Positions 43,528 through 57,430 of a DNA stretch of 64,000 nt are shown in pieces (the first letter of the stretch is position 1; each line of letters opens with the position of its first letter). The stretch is from Alopecurus myosuroides (lineage: Eukaryota; Streptophyta; Magnoliopsida; Poales; Poaceae). Location of the stretch: positions 272,943,092 to 273,007,091 of the forward strand of contig CM054062.1 of assembly GCA_028641055.1 (NCBI GenBank). Reading direction: 5' to 3'. Below the pieces are notes generated by a model. It did not search any database and was not told the DNA's origin. It worked only from the letters and a program-made list of their open reading frames with translations. The position numbers and the translations under genes are program-made.

Positions 43528-45600
43528 TGAAAGGACACGATGTCGTCTAGAGGGGGTGAATAGGCGTTTAAAAATAATTATGGTTAAGACTTGAATAAAT
43601 ACGGAATAAAACTAGCGTTTAATTTATCAAGCAAAAACCTAAACAAATTAGGTTCACCTATGTGCACCAACAACATATGCTAAACAATTCAAGCAACTAT
43701 GTGATAGCAAGATATGTTACTTCAAGCTCGGTGGCTATCACAAAGTAAATTGCATCAGTAAAGAGATCGGGTATAGAAATAACCGGGAGACGTGGAGACG
43801 ATGATTTATCCCGAAGTTCACCTCCAAATGGAAGCTAATCTCCGTTGGAGAGGTATGGAGTCAGAATAACTCCAAGCGCCCAATGGCTCACCTTATTCTC
43901 CTCGTGCCTCCACCAATGCGGAGTGCCACGATACACTATGGGACCTTTGAGGACGGTCACCGATCCCGTACAAGGTTGGGGCAATCTCCACAACTAAATT
44001 GGAGGCTCTCAACAATATCCCGCAAGCCATCAAAACTCCGAGATAGCAACAAGGTCCTGAGCCACCAAAACTCCGAGACAACAAGGTCCAGAGCCACCAA
44101 AACTTCAAGACAACAACAACCGTCTAGGGCACTCCAAGTACCCAAGAGGACAAGCTCAAGGGCACTCCAAGAACCAAAGAGTAACAAGCTTCTCAACCTT
44201 TCACTCGAACGAATATTCATAGAGAACTCAAACCGATGCAATCTATGCAATGGCAAGAACACAAGAAGTGCTCAAATGCTTCACTCTCAAATCCTACCAA
44301 AGCAACAAATATTATGGGGAGAAGAGAGGAAGAACAAGGAAGAACTGAATAAATGAATCCACAAGATCTAGATCCAAAGACTTCCACTCACTAAGAGAAG
44401 AGATGGATTGGTGGAATAGTTGATCTAGATCTAGATCTCCTCTCTCTTTTCCCACTAATTGGGGAGAAGAGAGAAAGCAATATCCAAGAGGTCAACAATG
44501 GTGGGGGAAAACTTGCTTAAAAGGTGGGGAACCAATTGGAAGAATACCCCTTATATAGGCCCCCAAAATCAGCCCGTGGGGGCATTCTGCGCGTCCCCGG
44601 ACTTCCAGGCCGGCCAGGTCGGCCACCTAACAGAGTCGCCCGGCCTAGGATGCCTCGGTCCGGCCTAGGCCGACCTCCCAGTTTCCAGAAAATCACCTTC
44701 GTTAAAAATGCGATATCTTTTGCATCTGGACTCCGTTTTCGATGATCTTGGGCTCGTTGAAATCGCAAGAACGAGAACTACAAGATTATGAAAAGAAACA
44801 TCATAGTAATTCATTCCAGGACAAAACCAAATGATGAAATATTTGACCTCTCTATAAATCCTTTCTTGATGAAGATCTTGACCTCCTCAAGATGGAACAC
44901 CTTTCTTGATTTAGCTTTGCTCGGTGAAGACACATAGATTGCTCCCCCATATGCCACTATGGGAGAGGCTATTTAAGTACATCTTCACTTCGACATTATC
45001 TCCAAAAGAGTAGCAAGCTTCAAGAATGTGATCTCTTCGAAATGCTCCCCTTGAACTTGCACTTGTCAACTTTCATGATGATCACCATTTGACGTCATCC
45101 CACCATGGGATATATGAAATCTTCCTTTTGATGCAAACCCATGGAAAGATACCTAACCTCACATAGATATACCACATACACATATCATGGGTTAGTTCAC
45201 AAAGCTAATTGCACAATTATTTACCATACCATGAACCCGTATGGTACATATTCTAGCTTTGTGAGTTGATCTACTTTAATCATCTCTTAGCATTTTGCCT
45301 TGATCAACCGTGTATATTTTCTAATCTCTTAATTATAATGATGTCTTGAAGGTAAACATGAATGTTCACACAATATTATTCTTCAAGACATACTTGCCAT
45401 ATGCTCAACTCTCTCATAACCAAACAACGGATATTCACATAAATAGCACCTTGGTCATCACTTGAGCATCTTGAATCCAACACATGGACATCAAGCATTA
45501 ACTATGGACAAACACTACAAGTATAAGTAAATTCAACCATTAGTCCATAGCGATTGTCATTAATTACCAAAACCACACATGGGGGTACCATGCTCTTTCA
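43528..45600 (-). repeat. Copia-type 3' LTR, 2073 bp
   Basis: Ends are TGAAAG (43528) and CTTTCA (45600), a 6-bp inverted terminus. On the minus strand TATATAAG at 44550-44557 in context GCCTATATAAGGGG is a good TATA box for the LTR promoter. A GC-rich part (44570-44690) with GGCCTAGG/CGGCC words probably forms leader RNA structure. The open frames in it lack domains and I treat them as non-coding. Confidence 0.88.
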
Positions 45601-45612
45601 ATCTCCCCCATT
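45601..45612 (-). promoter_or_regulatory. Copia-type polypurine tract
   Basis: Minus strand AATGGGGGAGAT directly precedes the 3' LTR start TGAAAG. Typical plus-strand primer. Confidence 0.8.
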
Positions 45613-46784
45613 AATTGATGATAATCTCTTTTACGAGGGTTTGTATAATGAATTTGAGCAACCATGCAAAGAATCAAGAAAGGATGCATGAGCATGAAAG
45701 ACAAATTCTTAAGAATAAAACCAAAGCATAAACCAAGTTCCCTTAAACCCTCTAAACTCTCTCCCCCATTGGCATCCATTTCCAAAATGGGATCATAGAA
45801 ATTTTAGATGGCCGATATAGTAAGAGTTCCTCTGTAGGATGTGCAATTCTCATAATATGAGTGGAATCAAATACACTTATCTAATGATGAATGATGGGAG
45901 GAAATCAAGCTATATCGAGGATCCAAATTTGCAAATAATATGGTATACAAATATCTAATCTTCTCCTAAAGAGAAGCAAGCAATCAAAATATCCATCAAA
46001 CCAAATGAACAAATTATATTATGGTTTGAGAAAATGAGTGTTTTTTAAAGAAAATAGAGGAGATTCCCAATATTTGTGCATGATTTAGAATTATTGCATT
46101 TTGAATACAAACTGCACAAAAATGGAATCATAACTCCCCCACTGTTGTTCAAAACACAAAGCAAGCGCAAGTCAGCATAAAATAAAACGAGGCATATCAC
46201 TTGGAGCAAGAGGTGGTTGAGAAATAAGAGAAGATACCAATAAGAGGATGTAACTTAAGACGAGGCACAACCAAACATATATGTGTGTGAGACAAGACAA
46301 GGCATGAGAAAAGACTTACAACATGATGACAATTTAAGAATAATCATATTCTCAATATAATGATAGGCATAGAGCCAAGAGTGTCTTTTCCACACACAAG
46401 AAAAGGTTTTCAAACCTAATGAAAATAGCTAGATCACAAGATTAACAAGTTGTACATAAAGAAGCAAGGCTTATTAAACCATCATGGCAAGAGACTAACA
46501 TGTCTGCCAAAGAAAGCATGATGGTAGAAAATCTTCAATAAATATGAGTGCAAAATAGGTTTTTAAAAATATGGCAAGCACTCATAAGGAAAATTATTTC
46601 CGGGGCCACCAAAAAGTAAGTAATAATAAAAGGATGGACACAAAACCATTAGGATACCAATAAGACATGTAATTCTTATCATGTGTATAAGTTTCTTAAT
46701 AGACCACAATCATGATGATGTACATTCATAAAGAAACATGTACACACAATATAGTTACAAAGAGAAAGAGCGAGATATCCAATT
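45613..46784. other. Copia-type internal non-coding region, left part
   Basis: AT-rich sequence without a credible coding frame. It contains further CTCCCCCA words (45761, 46134), which are TGGGGGAG on the element strand. It continues after the nested element at 57431. Confidence 0.6.
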
Positions 46785-46789
46785 TGAAG

Positions 46790-49700
46790 TGTAACATCCC
46801 TGATTTTTGCAAAGTCAAAAAATCACTAAAAATTGAAACTTTTTGTTTTCATGTTATGCTAGTCACCAAAAACCAATGAGATGTAAGAAATAAAAGGAAA
46901 CAATACATATCTCAATGAAAATTGAAATTAAGAATCCATTATACCTCTATTCCATAAACCCTAAAACCCTCTCAAATGAATTTTCTCACATAAAGAAAAC
47001 CATTTTATCTTTAGCAAACTTTATTACATAAAAGGTTTTCAATTCAAATATTACCTTGAAATTATTTTATGGCAACAATAATAAAATATTTATAACCCTT
47101 AATAAAGTCCTAAGCCTCAAAATTATTTGATGAGAATAAAATGTTTTAATAATAACTTTTAGTTGTTATTCCCAGTTTTAAACATGAAGGGGTGAAAATG
47201 AAATACATTGCTTTGAAAATAACATAACAAAAGGTTTTGAAAACAATATTATGACTTGTGGTTTTATTCTAAACTTTATTGATCAACAATAATAATTAAT
47301 TGATATAAACTAATAAAATAGCATTAAGTTACTATTAATAAATCCTTCATATCCTAAAATTATTAATTATGAAAATGGTTTGAAAATGACTTCCAAAAAT
47401 ATTATTTGAAATGTTTAATGTCTCTAAAAAATTTATTTAATCAAAAACCCCATTTTACTATTTTATATTTTAAAATGCTATTAAGTACTATTAGTGAATT
47501 AATTATATTTTTCAAAACATAAAAGAGATGAAAACTCTTTGAAATGGTTTTGGAAAATAGTATTTGATCTTTATAAAGCCACTGGAATTATATTTGATTA
47601 ATAATTGTATTTTATAATTTTCTAAATTAAAAATCACATTAAGCTCTATTAAGAAATTATTCAAATTTCAAAATTCAAAAATAAAAATATGTTCAAATGT
47701 TTACAAAAATGGTTTGGGTTGAAAGATATTAATATTAGAGGAGTTTGGAAATTTATTTGAGCTCATTTGGATTTTTTTAAGCAGAAGTTATAAAATAAAT
47801 AAGAAAACAGAAAATAAAAATTCATTGATGACGTCATGAATGACGTCATCATCTTCAACCTTCCTTTCCTGAAGAAACTGCCTCTGCCGAAAATTGAATC
47901 CCTTGATTGCGCGAAAATTAAACCGCGAATCAATGTGCCGTATCCTCCCCCTTAAAGCCCCCAATCCCCTCTCTATTTCCCCTCTCCCTCCTCTGATTAT
48001 TGCGCCCCCTCTCTGTCACGATTCCTCGCCGGAGTTCGTCCGTGCCGCCGCCGTTTTCCGTCGTTCCCGACCAACAGAGGAGGTATCCGAGCCAAGACCA
48101 CCTCTATCCAGTTCCCCTTGCCTCCCTCCTCTCCCGTGACAATTTTTCCCGTCCCCAGGTGCACTGGAACGAGCAGTTGTGCTCACCGGAGTAGCTCCTC
48201 CTTGGATCCGCGCCGCGCCACCACGGGAGGCCTCTCCAGTTGTCACCGAGGACAACAACGAGTTCGCCGCGTCGATCTGACCTTTCTGGTCCACTCCACT
48301 CGCCCAGGAAGACACCGGAGGGCTGCCGCCATCGACGACGGAGACACAGCGCCGCCGTCGAGCTTGTTTCCGGCCATCCTGCCGGCGAGGTGAGCTCCTC
48401 TCCATGCCCAGCCGTTCGATTTGACCCGTACGGCCGTGATTAGATCCTAAAGCCGAACAGGTATCGGCGAATCAGAGAGCGCCGCGTCAGCGTACGCGTT
48501 AAGTTTTTATCCATCGCACAGCGCATCGCGTAAACGGCCCAGGCCCACTCCCTGTCTGCTGCACCGCGCGACAGATAACCATCTGAGCCCAGCCCGTCTC
48601 TAATTTTTAATCCGATTAAAAATAGAAAAATAATTTTACAGAAAAGTCCCTGCATCTTAGATCTATCATATCTTTTCAACCACTTAGCCAAATTTAGCAA
48701 TCTTGGACTTTTTGAAAAGCCCTTGACAATTAGAAACTTTTGGCACTGGCCAAATTCAAATTTGACAAACTTAAATGGGTTCAAATTTAAATATGCTTGT
48801 TTGATGAAATTTGGCATAATTCAAATTCTACAAATCCAAAAATTGTAAATAAAATATATTTGGAAACCTTAGAATGTGTACTTTCATATCCTCTGTCCCA
48901 AAATAATATTTGAACAAATTAAAATTGAATTTAGAATTAAGTTGTCTATTTGAGTATTTTTGACATAGATTAATTTCTATAAATATTTTCAATATAGTTC
49001 CTTTTACAAAATTGTTCCATTTGACAACCTTGAACCATAGAAATTAGTGCCTAACCATTTTGGACACTCTTTAACCATGGACATATGTTTTTGACCAAAA
49101 ACCCAACATAGTGATATCCATTATCACCATGTCTTAGAAATTTGTTACCATCATCTACTCTTTGATGTTATGGCTATTTTGGAGCCAAGACCCAGTACCT
49201 AGTATGTGTAAATCACATACAATGCCAAGTGGTAAACCTTAGACCCTAGTACCTTTGCTTTCTATCTACTTCTCCATTCTCCCATTCTTGCTTCAAGAAT
49301 TCACCAAGTCAGCAAAATGGAGATCAAGACTCAAGCACAAGAATGAAACTTCAATATCAACTTGGTGGCAACATGGAGAGAATACAAAGAGGATCAATGA
49401 AGAAGTTTTGAAGAGAAGACTTAGACTCCACAGCAACTAGAAGCAACCCAAGGAAATACAAGTGTGAAGAAATTTAGAAGAAAACATCTCCCCCTCTCTT
49501 TCTATCCTTCTTATTTTCTTTCCAATTTGACTTAGTGGTATTTGTGCCCATCCCATACCCAAACCAATTAGTGAAGTGAAAGCCCTGAAGAATTTATCAA
49601 TACCAAGAGAAGAATCCATCCAAGGAACAAGACTACAATAGAAGCATGAAGATGATCTTCAAGAAAGAAATCACATGAGGTCTAGAAGCAATTCACACAA

Positions 49701-51514
49701 GTTGAAGAATAACAAGTTGTTTTTGTCCAACCATTGACCCAAATGGAAAACCCAAGACTTAGTAATATTTTTCCTTTGATGATGAAGTTAGTAGACCACC
49801 CTAACCACAATGGAAAATACTAACATAGTCACTCAAATATTTTTGAAGGTGAATATGACCAAGTGTTTGCATGTATTACTTTAGTTGAAGAAGTAATATG
49901 TTTATTCTTAGTGAACTCTTAGAACTTCCTCGACAAGTATGATTATAATAAAGTTTGATCACTACAAAATCCACCTAGTCCTTCCCAAGTAAACCATTGG
50001 AATTTCCTTAACAAGTATGAGACCATTAGAGAATGAATATTTCAACTCAAACCTAGACTTTGTCCTAACCAATTTGGTTAAGCCCCTTTTGATATGTTAG
50101 TTGCTATGTATGTTTTCTACACTTGTATGTTTGCTTACTAGCATGATTGTTTATTTTGTTATTGTGTTTTCAATGAATAGATTGTACGGAGAGAAACGAT
50201 CTTTTGTGAAGAGAATGTGAATATCTTCACCAATTTCAACAAGGCAAGTAACACACCATCAACTACCCATTATTTTCTATATGCATTAGTTGATTTTGAG
50301 TAGCATGCATGATAGGAAATTTTACTAAGTTATATTATGCTATGCTATTATCCTAGTAGTGTGTAGCCATCTCTTTTACCCTTGTTATTTTGATAGCCTT
50401 AGAACTTAGTGATGCTATGCAATGTCACAAATTGTTTTACTAGATGTTGAGGAAAAATCCTAAGTATAACTAATGAATGAACCACCTGGGTGGAAGTGGT
50501 AAGACTGGGTTATGTTGAGTGTTGCCTCAGGGCCCTTGTTTAAGGGTTATTTCACTTGAGGTTGTCACTTGAGGATGGCCACCCAGGAACAAAGAGATTA
50601 CTATGTCCCTCTAAATCTAGTAGCTTCCCGTGCAGCCTTTTGACAATATGGGCTCTGTCTTGATCAATTAAGTTGTGAGGGTTCAGCCCAGGCTTGACAA
50701 GCAGATGTAGCAAAATTATAGGTGGAACGGGTCTTGCCGGTGGGTTTGGACTTCTTCTTCTGAAAGATCTCGTCTCAATTCTCTCCTTTCCATGATGCAC
50801 TCCGGGTGTATAGGATGTTTGGGCTAATTGAAGACAAAGGGTGAAAGTGCACAACCTCTGCAGAGTCAACAAACTAAGATCTTAGCCGTGTCCCCGGTTA
50901 TGGACAACTATGAGCAGCTGGACAAGGATTGACGGAAGAATCTCATCATCAATTTAAGTAAAATTTTGACCAAGTGAACAGTATTGTGGTGCTTGGATCT
51001 TAATCCAATGTTGCCACCCTTTTGAAAAGAAAAGTTTGTTTTACAAAAGTGATAGGAGAAAACTGGCTTTATGCAAACTTAGCCAAAACTCCACTCAGCC
51101 AAATAAGCATGTAGTATTAGTCTTGCCATTTATATCCACCATAGTGTTACTTGCCAATACATTAAATTGTATTGACTCCCTTGTGGCTGCATATTCCATA
51201 TTGCAGATATCTCTGAAGACGAGTGAAGATTTCGTTTAGGATCTCGAGACTATCGCCAACATGTTTTGCCTGTGGCACATGAAGAAGATGGGCTCAATGT
51301 TGTACTATGTTTTCCGCTGTATTTCTTTGTTTCCTGCTAGTCTTCTAAGACTATGCAAGTTGTAATTCTATTTTTTAAAGACTGGATCATTCGATGTAAT
51401 AGAATTTGATGCATTTGCATGATATTTCATTTTGTACTGTGGTGCTAGCAATTGATCCAGGGACTAGCACAATAACACAGGTATTCCATCTTTATTAAAA
51501 GTTGGGATGCTACA
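46790..51514 (+). repeat. 5' LTR of the 10.6-kb element
   Basis: Starts TGTAACATCCC, ends GGGATGCTACA. AT-rich except for a GC-rich island at about 47860-48600 that looks like a transcribed leader. The open frames there (47894-48139, 48016-48405 and others) recur in the 3' LTR and have no domain; I do not call them genes. Confidence 0.93.
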
Positions 51515-52697
51515 AAATGGTATCAGAGCATTGTGTTGTCTGTAGTATTCGAGACCCTAAGTTTGGAAAAGACCCTAGGATTGAAAATTTCTATGTTCAA
51601 ACTTTCTAGAAACAAAACAATCATCTTAATCTTTCTCATATCCTCTCATCTACTATTCACCTTCAAAATTTTCTAGATGACCTACTTCTTGAATACCATC
51701 AAGGCAAGATTGTTGATGACCATACCAAGAAGTGCAAGAAGTATTTTCACCACATGAAGACCTACACTCAAGATTTTTGAAGAATTTGAAGAAAAACATA
51801 GACTTCCCAACAATCAAGAACACCTCAAGACATGGAGAGAAGAATATGAAGAAAAGCTCAAGAAGATATAGATGAGACCACCAATCTAGTTCCTTTGTTA
51901 GAACAACGTTAACGTGTTAGTGTATTGATCATATCAATGAGTGTGGTATGACAATATTAGTATTTTCTAAAAACCATGTTGTTTGGTGTGGTGAATGTGT
52001 TGCTATATGTTTGTTATGTGTTGTTTGTAAGATGAGTTTCCTTGATTTGCTATTTTGGATAAGAACCCTCCTTAGCCATCTTTCTAAATCTCTACTCATT
52101 CCTACTAGATCAAACCCAACACCATACTCATTCACCAACCATAGTGAGAACCATTTGGAATCATACAACCTTTACCCTATTGATACACAAGCCATCCCAT
52201 TTGAGGAATGCTAGTATCAAATTTCTTTCTTCTATGTGAAGGAACAATCACATCCATGATCAATGACAACTGCCTAATAAGGATCAAGCTAACCTTGGAG
52301 CTATCAAGCAATGTGAGTTTTCCTACCATGAGAGTTTCCTTAGAAATAGCATGGTGTTTGCCTTCAAGGATGACAACAACAGGATGAAAGATTTCCAAGG
52401 ACATCAAAAGATCAAGTTGAGAGGAACCCAAGGACTTTTGATTGACCCAAAGAGTGACCCCTCAGTGTCAAAGGTAGTTCAACAGATCTATGTTGGTCTA
52501 CAGCTCTACCACGAAGGAAAGTTCTACTCAAGCAATTCTCAAATCAATCTACACTCCAATCTAATGAATTTTAGACTACCCACAAAAGTTTCTTTTAAGG
52601 GTGGTAGCCCACCCAGTTGTTCTAGAACCCAGTTACCCAATCTTTCTTTCTAACCTTCCCAAATCTCGGGACGAGATTTCTTTTAAGGGTGGTAGTC
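51515..52697 (+). other. Interior of the 10.6-kb element: primer site, short non-coding body, purine tract
   Basis: TGGTATCAGAGC at 51518-51529 matches the initiator tRNA-Met primer site. CTCGGGACGAGATTTC followed by TTTTAAGGGTGGTAG (about 52663-52695) is the conserved plant retrotransposon pre-PPT/PPT block. A 100-codon open frame (52351-52653, plus) and a 79-codon one on minus (51929-52168) have no recognisable domain. Confidence 0.8.
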
Positions 52698-55600
52698 TGT
52701 AACATCCCTGATTTTTGCAAAGTCCAAAAATCACTAAAAATTGAAACTTTTTGTTTTCATGTTATGCTAGTCACCAAAAACCAATGAGATGTAAGAAATA
52801 AAAGGAAACAATACATATCTCAATGAAAATTGAAATTAAGAATCCATTATACCTCTATTCCATAAACCCTAAAACCCTCTCAAATGAATTTTCTCACATA
52901 AAGAAAACCATTTTATCTTTAGCAAACTTTATTACATAAAAGGTTTTCAATTCAAATATTACCTTGAAATTATTTTATGGCAACAATAATAAAATATTTA
53001 TAACCCTTAATAAAGTCCTAAGCCTCAAAATTATTTGATGAGAATAAAATGTTTTAATAAGAACTTTTAGTTGTTATTCCCAGTTTTAAACATGAAGGGG
53101 TGAAAATGAAATACATTGCTTTGAAAATAACATAACAAAAGGTTTTGAAAACAATATTATGACTTGTGGTTTTATTCTAAACTTTATTGATCAACAATAA
53201 TAATTAATTGATATAAACTAATAAAATAGCATTAAGTTACTATTAATAAATCCTTCATATCCTAAAATTATTAATTATGAAAATGGTTTGAAAATGACTT
53301 CCAAAAATATTATTTGAAATGTTTAATGTCTCTAAAAAAATTATTTAATCAAAAACCCCATTTTACTATTTTCTATTTTAAAATGCTATTAAGTACTATT
53401 AGTGAATTAATTATATTTTTCAAAACATAAAAGAGATGAAAACTCTTTGAAATGGTTTTGGAAAATAGTATTTGATCTTTATAAAGCCACTGGAATTATA
53501 TTTGATTAATAATTGTATTTTATAATTTTCTAAATTAAAAATCACATTAAGCTCTATTAAGAAATTATTCAAATTTCAAAATTCAAAAATAAAAATATGT
53601 TCAAATGTTTACAAAAATGGTTTGGGTTGAAAGATATTAATATTAGAGGAGTTTGGAAATTTATTTGAGCTCATTTGGATTTTTTTAAACAGAAGTTATA
53701 AAATAAATAAGAAAACAGAAAATAAAAATTCATTGATGACGTCATGAATGACGCCATCATCTTCAACCTTCCTTTCCTGAAGAAACTGCCTCTGCCGAAA
53801 ATTGAATCCCTTGATTGCGCGAAAATTAAACCGCGAATCAATGTGCCGTATCCTCCCCCTTAAAGCCCCCAATCCCCTCTCTATTTCCCCTCTCCCTCCT
53901 CTGATTATTGCGCCCCCTCTCTGTCACGATTCCTCGCCGGAGTTCGTCCGTGCCGCCGCCGTTTTCCGTCGTTCCCGACCAACAGAGGAGGTATCCGAGC
54001 CAAGACCACCTCTATCCAGTTCCCCTTGCCTCCCTCCTCTCCCGTGACAATTTTTCCCGTCCCCAGGTGCACTGGAACGAGCAGTTGTGCTCACCGGAGT
54101 AGCTCCTCCTCGGATCCGCGCCGCGCCACCACGGGAGGCCTCTCCAGTTGTCACCGAGGACAACAACGAGTTCGCCGCGTCGATCTGACCTTTCTGGTCC
54201 ACTCCACTCGCCCAGGAAGACACCGGAGGGCTGCCGCCATCGACGACGGAGACACAGCGCCGCCGTCGAGCTTGTTTCCGGCCATCCTGCCGGCGAGGTG
54301 AGCTCCTCTCCATCCCCAGCCGTTCGATTTGACCCGTACGGCCGTGATTAGATCCTAAAGCCGAACAGGTATCGGCGAATCAGAGAGCGCCGCGTCAGCG
54401 TACGCGTTAAGTTTTTATCCATCGCACAGCGCATCGCGTAAACGGCCCAGGCCCACTCCCTGTCTGCTGCACCGCGCGACAGATAACCATCTGAGCCCAG
54501 CCCGTCTCTAATTTTTAATCCGAATAAAAATAGAAAAATAATTTTACAGAAAAGTCCCTGCATCTTAGATATATCATATCTTTTCAACCACTTAGCCAAA
54601 TTTAGCAATCTTGGACTTTTTGAAAAGCCCTTGACAATTAGAAACTTTTGGCACTGGCCAAATTCAAATTTGACAAACTTAAATGGGTTCAAATTTAAAT
54701 ATGCTTGTTTGATGAAATTTGGCATAATTCAAATTCTACAAATCCAAAAATTGTAAATAAAATATATTTGGAAACCTTAGAATGTGTACTTTCATATCCT
54801 CTGTCCCAAAATAATATTTGAACAAATTAAAATTGAATTTAGAATTAAGTTGTCTATTTGAGTATTTTTGACATAGATTAATTTCTATAAATATTTTCAA
54901 TATAGTTCCTTTTACAAAATTGTTCCATTTGACAACCTTGAACCATAGAAATTAGTGCCTAACCATTTTGGACACTCTTTAACCATGGACATATGTTTTT
55001 GACCAAAAACCCAACATAGTGATATCCATTATCACCATGTCTTAGAAATTTGTTACCATCATCTACTCTTTGATGTTATGGCTATTTTGGAGTCAAGACC
55101 CAGTACCTAGTATGTGTAAATCACATACAATGCCAAGTGGTAAACCTTAGACCCTAGTACCTTTTCTTTCTATCTACTTCTCCATTCTCCCATTCTTGCT
55201 TCAAGAATTCACCAAGTCAGCAAAATGGAGATCAAGACTCAAGCACAAGAATGAAACTTCAATATCAACTTGGTGGCAACATGAAGAGAATACAAAGAGG
55301 ATCAATGAAGAAGTTTTGAAGAGAAGACTTAGACTCCACAGCAACTAGAAGCAACCCAAGGAAATACAAGTGTGAAGAAATTTAGAAGAAAACATCTCCC
55401 CCTCTCTTTCTATCCTTCTTCTTATTTTCTTTCCAATTTGACTTAGTGGTATTTGTGCCCATCCCATACCCAAACCAATTAGTGAAGTGAAAGCCCTGAA
55501 GAATTTATCAAGACCAAGAGAAGAATCCATCCAAGGAACAAGACTACAATAGAAGCATGAAGATGATCTTCAAGAAAGAAATCACATGAGGTCTAGAAGC

Positions 55601-57425
55601 AATTCACACAAGTTGAAGAATAACAAGTTGTTTTTGTCCAACCATTGACCCAAATGGAAAACCCAAGACTTAGTAATATTTTTCCTTTGATGATGAAGTT
55701 AGTAGACCACCCTAACCACAATGGAAAATACTAACATAGTCACTCAAATATTTTTGAAGGTGAATATGACCAAGTGTTTGCATGTATTACTTTAGTTGAA
55801 GAAGTAATATGTTTATTCTTAGTGAACTCTTAGAACTTCCTCGACAAGTATGATTATAATAAAGTTTGATCACTACAAAATCCACCTAGTCCTTCCCAAG
55901 TAAACCATTGGAATTTCCTTAACAAGTATGAGACCATTAGAGAATGAATATTTCAACTCAAACCTAGACTTTGTCCTAACCAATTTGGTTAAGCCCCTTT
56001 TGATATGTTAGTTGCTATGTATGTTTTCTACACTTGTATGTTTGCTTACTAGCATGATTATTTATTTTGTTATTGTGTTTTCAATGAATAGATTGTACGG
56101 AGAGAAACGATCTTTTGTGAAGAGAATGTGAATATCTTCACCAATTTCAACAAGGCAAGTAACACACCATCAACTACCCATTATTTTCTATATGCATTAG
56201 TTGATTTTGAGTAGCATGCATGATAGGAAATTTTACTAAGTTATATTATGCTATGCTATTATCCTAGTAGTGTGTAGCCATCTATTTTACCCTTGTTATT
56301 TTGATAGCCTTAGAACTTAGTGATGCTATGTAATGTCACAAATTGTTTTACTAGATGTTGAGGAAAAATCCTAAGTATAACTAATGAATGAACCACCTGG
56401 GTGGAAGTGGTAAGACTGGGTTATGTTGAGTGTTGCCTCAGGGCCCTTGTTTAAGGGTTATTTCACTTGAGGTTGTCACTTGAGGATGGCCACCCAGGAA
56501 CAAAGAGATTACTATGTCCCTCTAAATCTAGTAGCTTCCCGTGCAGCCTTTTGACAATATGGGCTCTGTCTTGATCAATTAAGTTGTGAGGGTTCAGCCC
56601 GGGCTTGACAAGCAGATGTAGCAAAATTATAGGTGGAACGGGTATTGCCGGTGGGTTTGGACTTCTTCTTCTGAAAGATCTCGTCTCAATTCTCTCCTTT
56701 CCATGATGCACTCCGGGTGTATAGGATGTTTGGGCTAATTGAAGACAAAGGGTGAAAGTGCACAACCTCTGCAGAGTCAACAAACTAAGATCTTAGCCGT
56801 GTCCCCGGTTATGGACAACTATGAGCAGCTGGACAAGGATTGACGGAAGAATCTCATCATCAATTTAAGTAAAATTTTGACCAAGTGAACAGTATTGTGG
56901 TGCTTGGATCTTAATCCAATGTTGCCACCCTTTTGAAAAGAAAAGTTTGTTTTACAAAAGTGATAGGAGAAAACTGGCTTTATGCAAACTTAGCCAAAAC
57001 TCCACTCAGCCAAATAAGCATGTAGTATTAGTCTTGCCATTTATATCCACCATAGTGTTACTTGCCAATACATTAAATTGTATTGACTCCCTTGTGGCTG
57101 CATATTCCATATTGCAGATATCTCTGAAGACGAGTGAAGATTTCGTTTAGGATCTCGAGACTATCGCCAACATGTTTTGCCTGTGGCACATGAAGAAGAT
57201 GGGCTCAATGTTGTACTATGTTTTCCGCTGTATTTCTTTGTTTCCTGCTAGTCTTCTAAGACTATGCAAGTTGTAATTCTATTTTTTAAAGACTGGATCA
57301 TGCGATGTAATAGAATTTGATGCATTTGCATGATATTTCATTTTGTACTGTGGTGCTAGCAATTGATCTAGGGACTAGCACAATAACACAGGTATTCCAT
57401 CTTTATTAAAAGTTGGGATGCTACA
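52698..57425 (+). repeat. 3' LTR of the 10.6-kb element
   Basis: 4728 bp, paired with 46790-51514, including the same GC-rich island (about 53768-54510). Ends at ...GATGCTACA followed by TGAAG. Confidence 0.93.
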
Positions 57426-57430
57426 TGAAG

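Larger units (their letters stand above)
46790..57425 (+). mobile_element. Non-autonomous LTR retrotransposon (LARD-like), 10.6 kb, 4.7-kb LTRs
   Basis: LTRs at 46790-51514 (4725 bp) and 52698-57425 (4728 bp) are nearly identical (about 22 substitutions and one 3-bp indel counted). Perfect duplications TGAAG lie at 46785-46789 and 57426-57430. The interior (51515-52697, 1183 bp) has a Met-type primer site next to the left LTR and a purine tract next to the right LTR, so the orientation is plus. It encodes no recognisable gag or pol. Its design (huge LTRs, short non-coding interior) is that of large retrotransposon derivatives mobilised in trans. Family unknown to me. Confidence 0.93.

Noticed and set aside
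48016..48405. 129-codon minus-strand frame duplicated at 53924-54313 as a possible gene
   Set aside because: It is the same LTR sequence twice, Arg/Ser/Gly-rich, with overlapping frames on the other strand and no domain; best read as GC-rich LTR leader.
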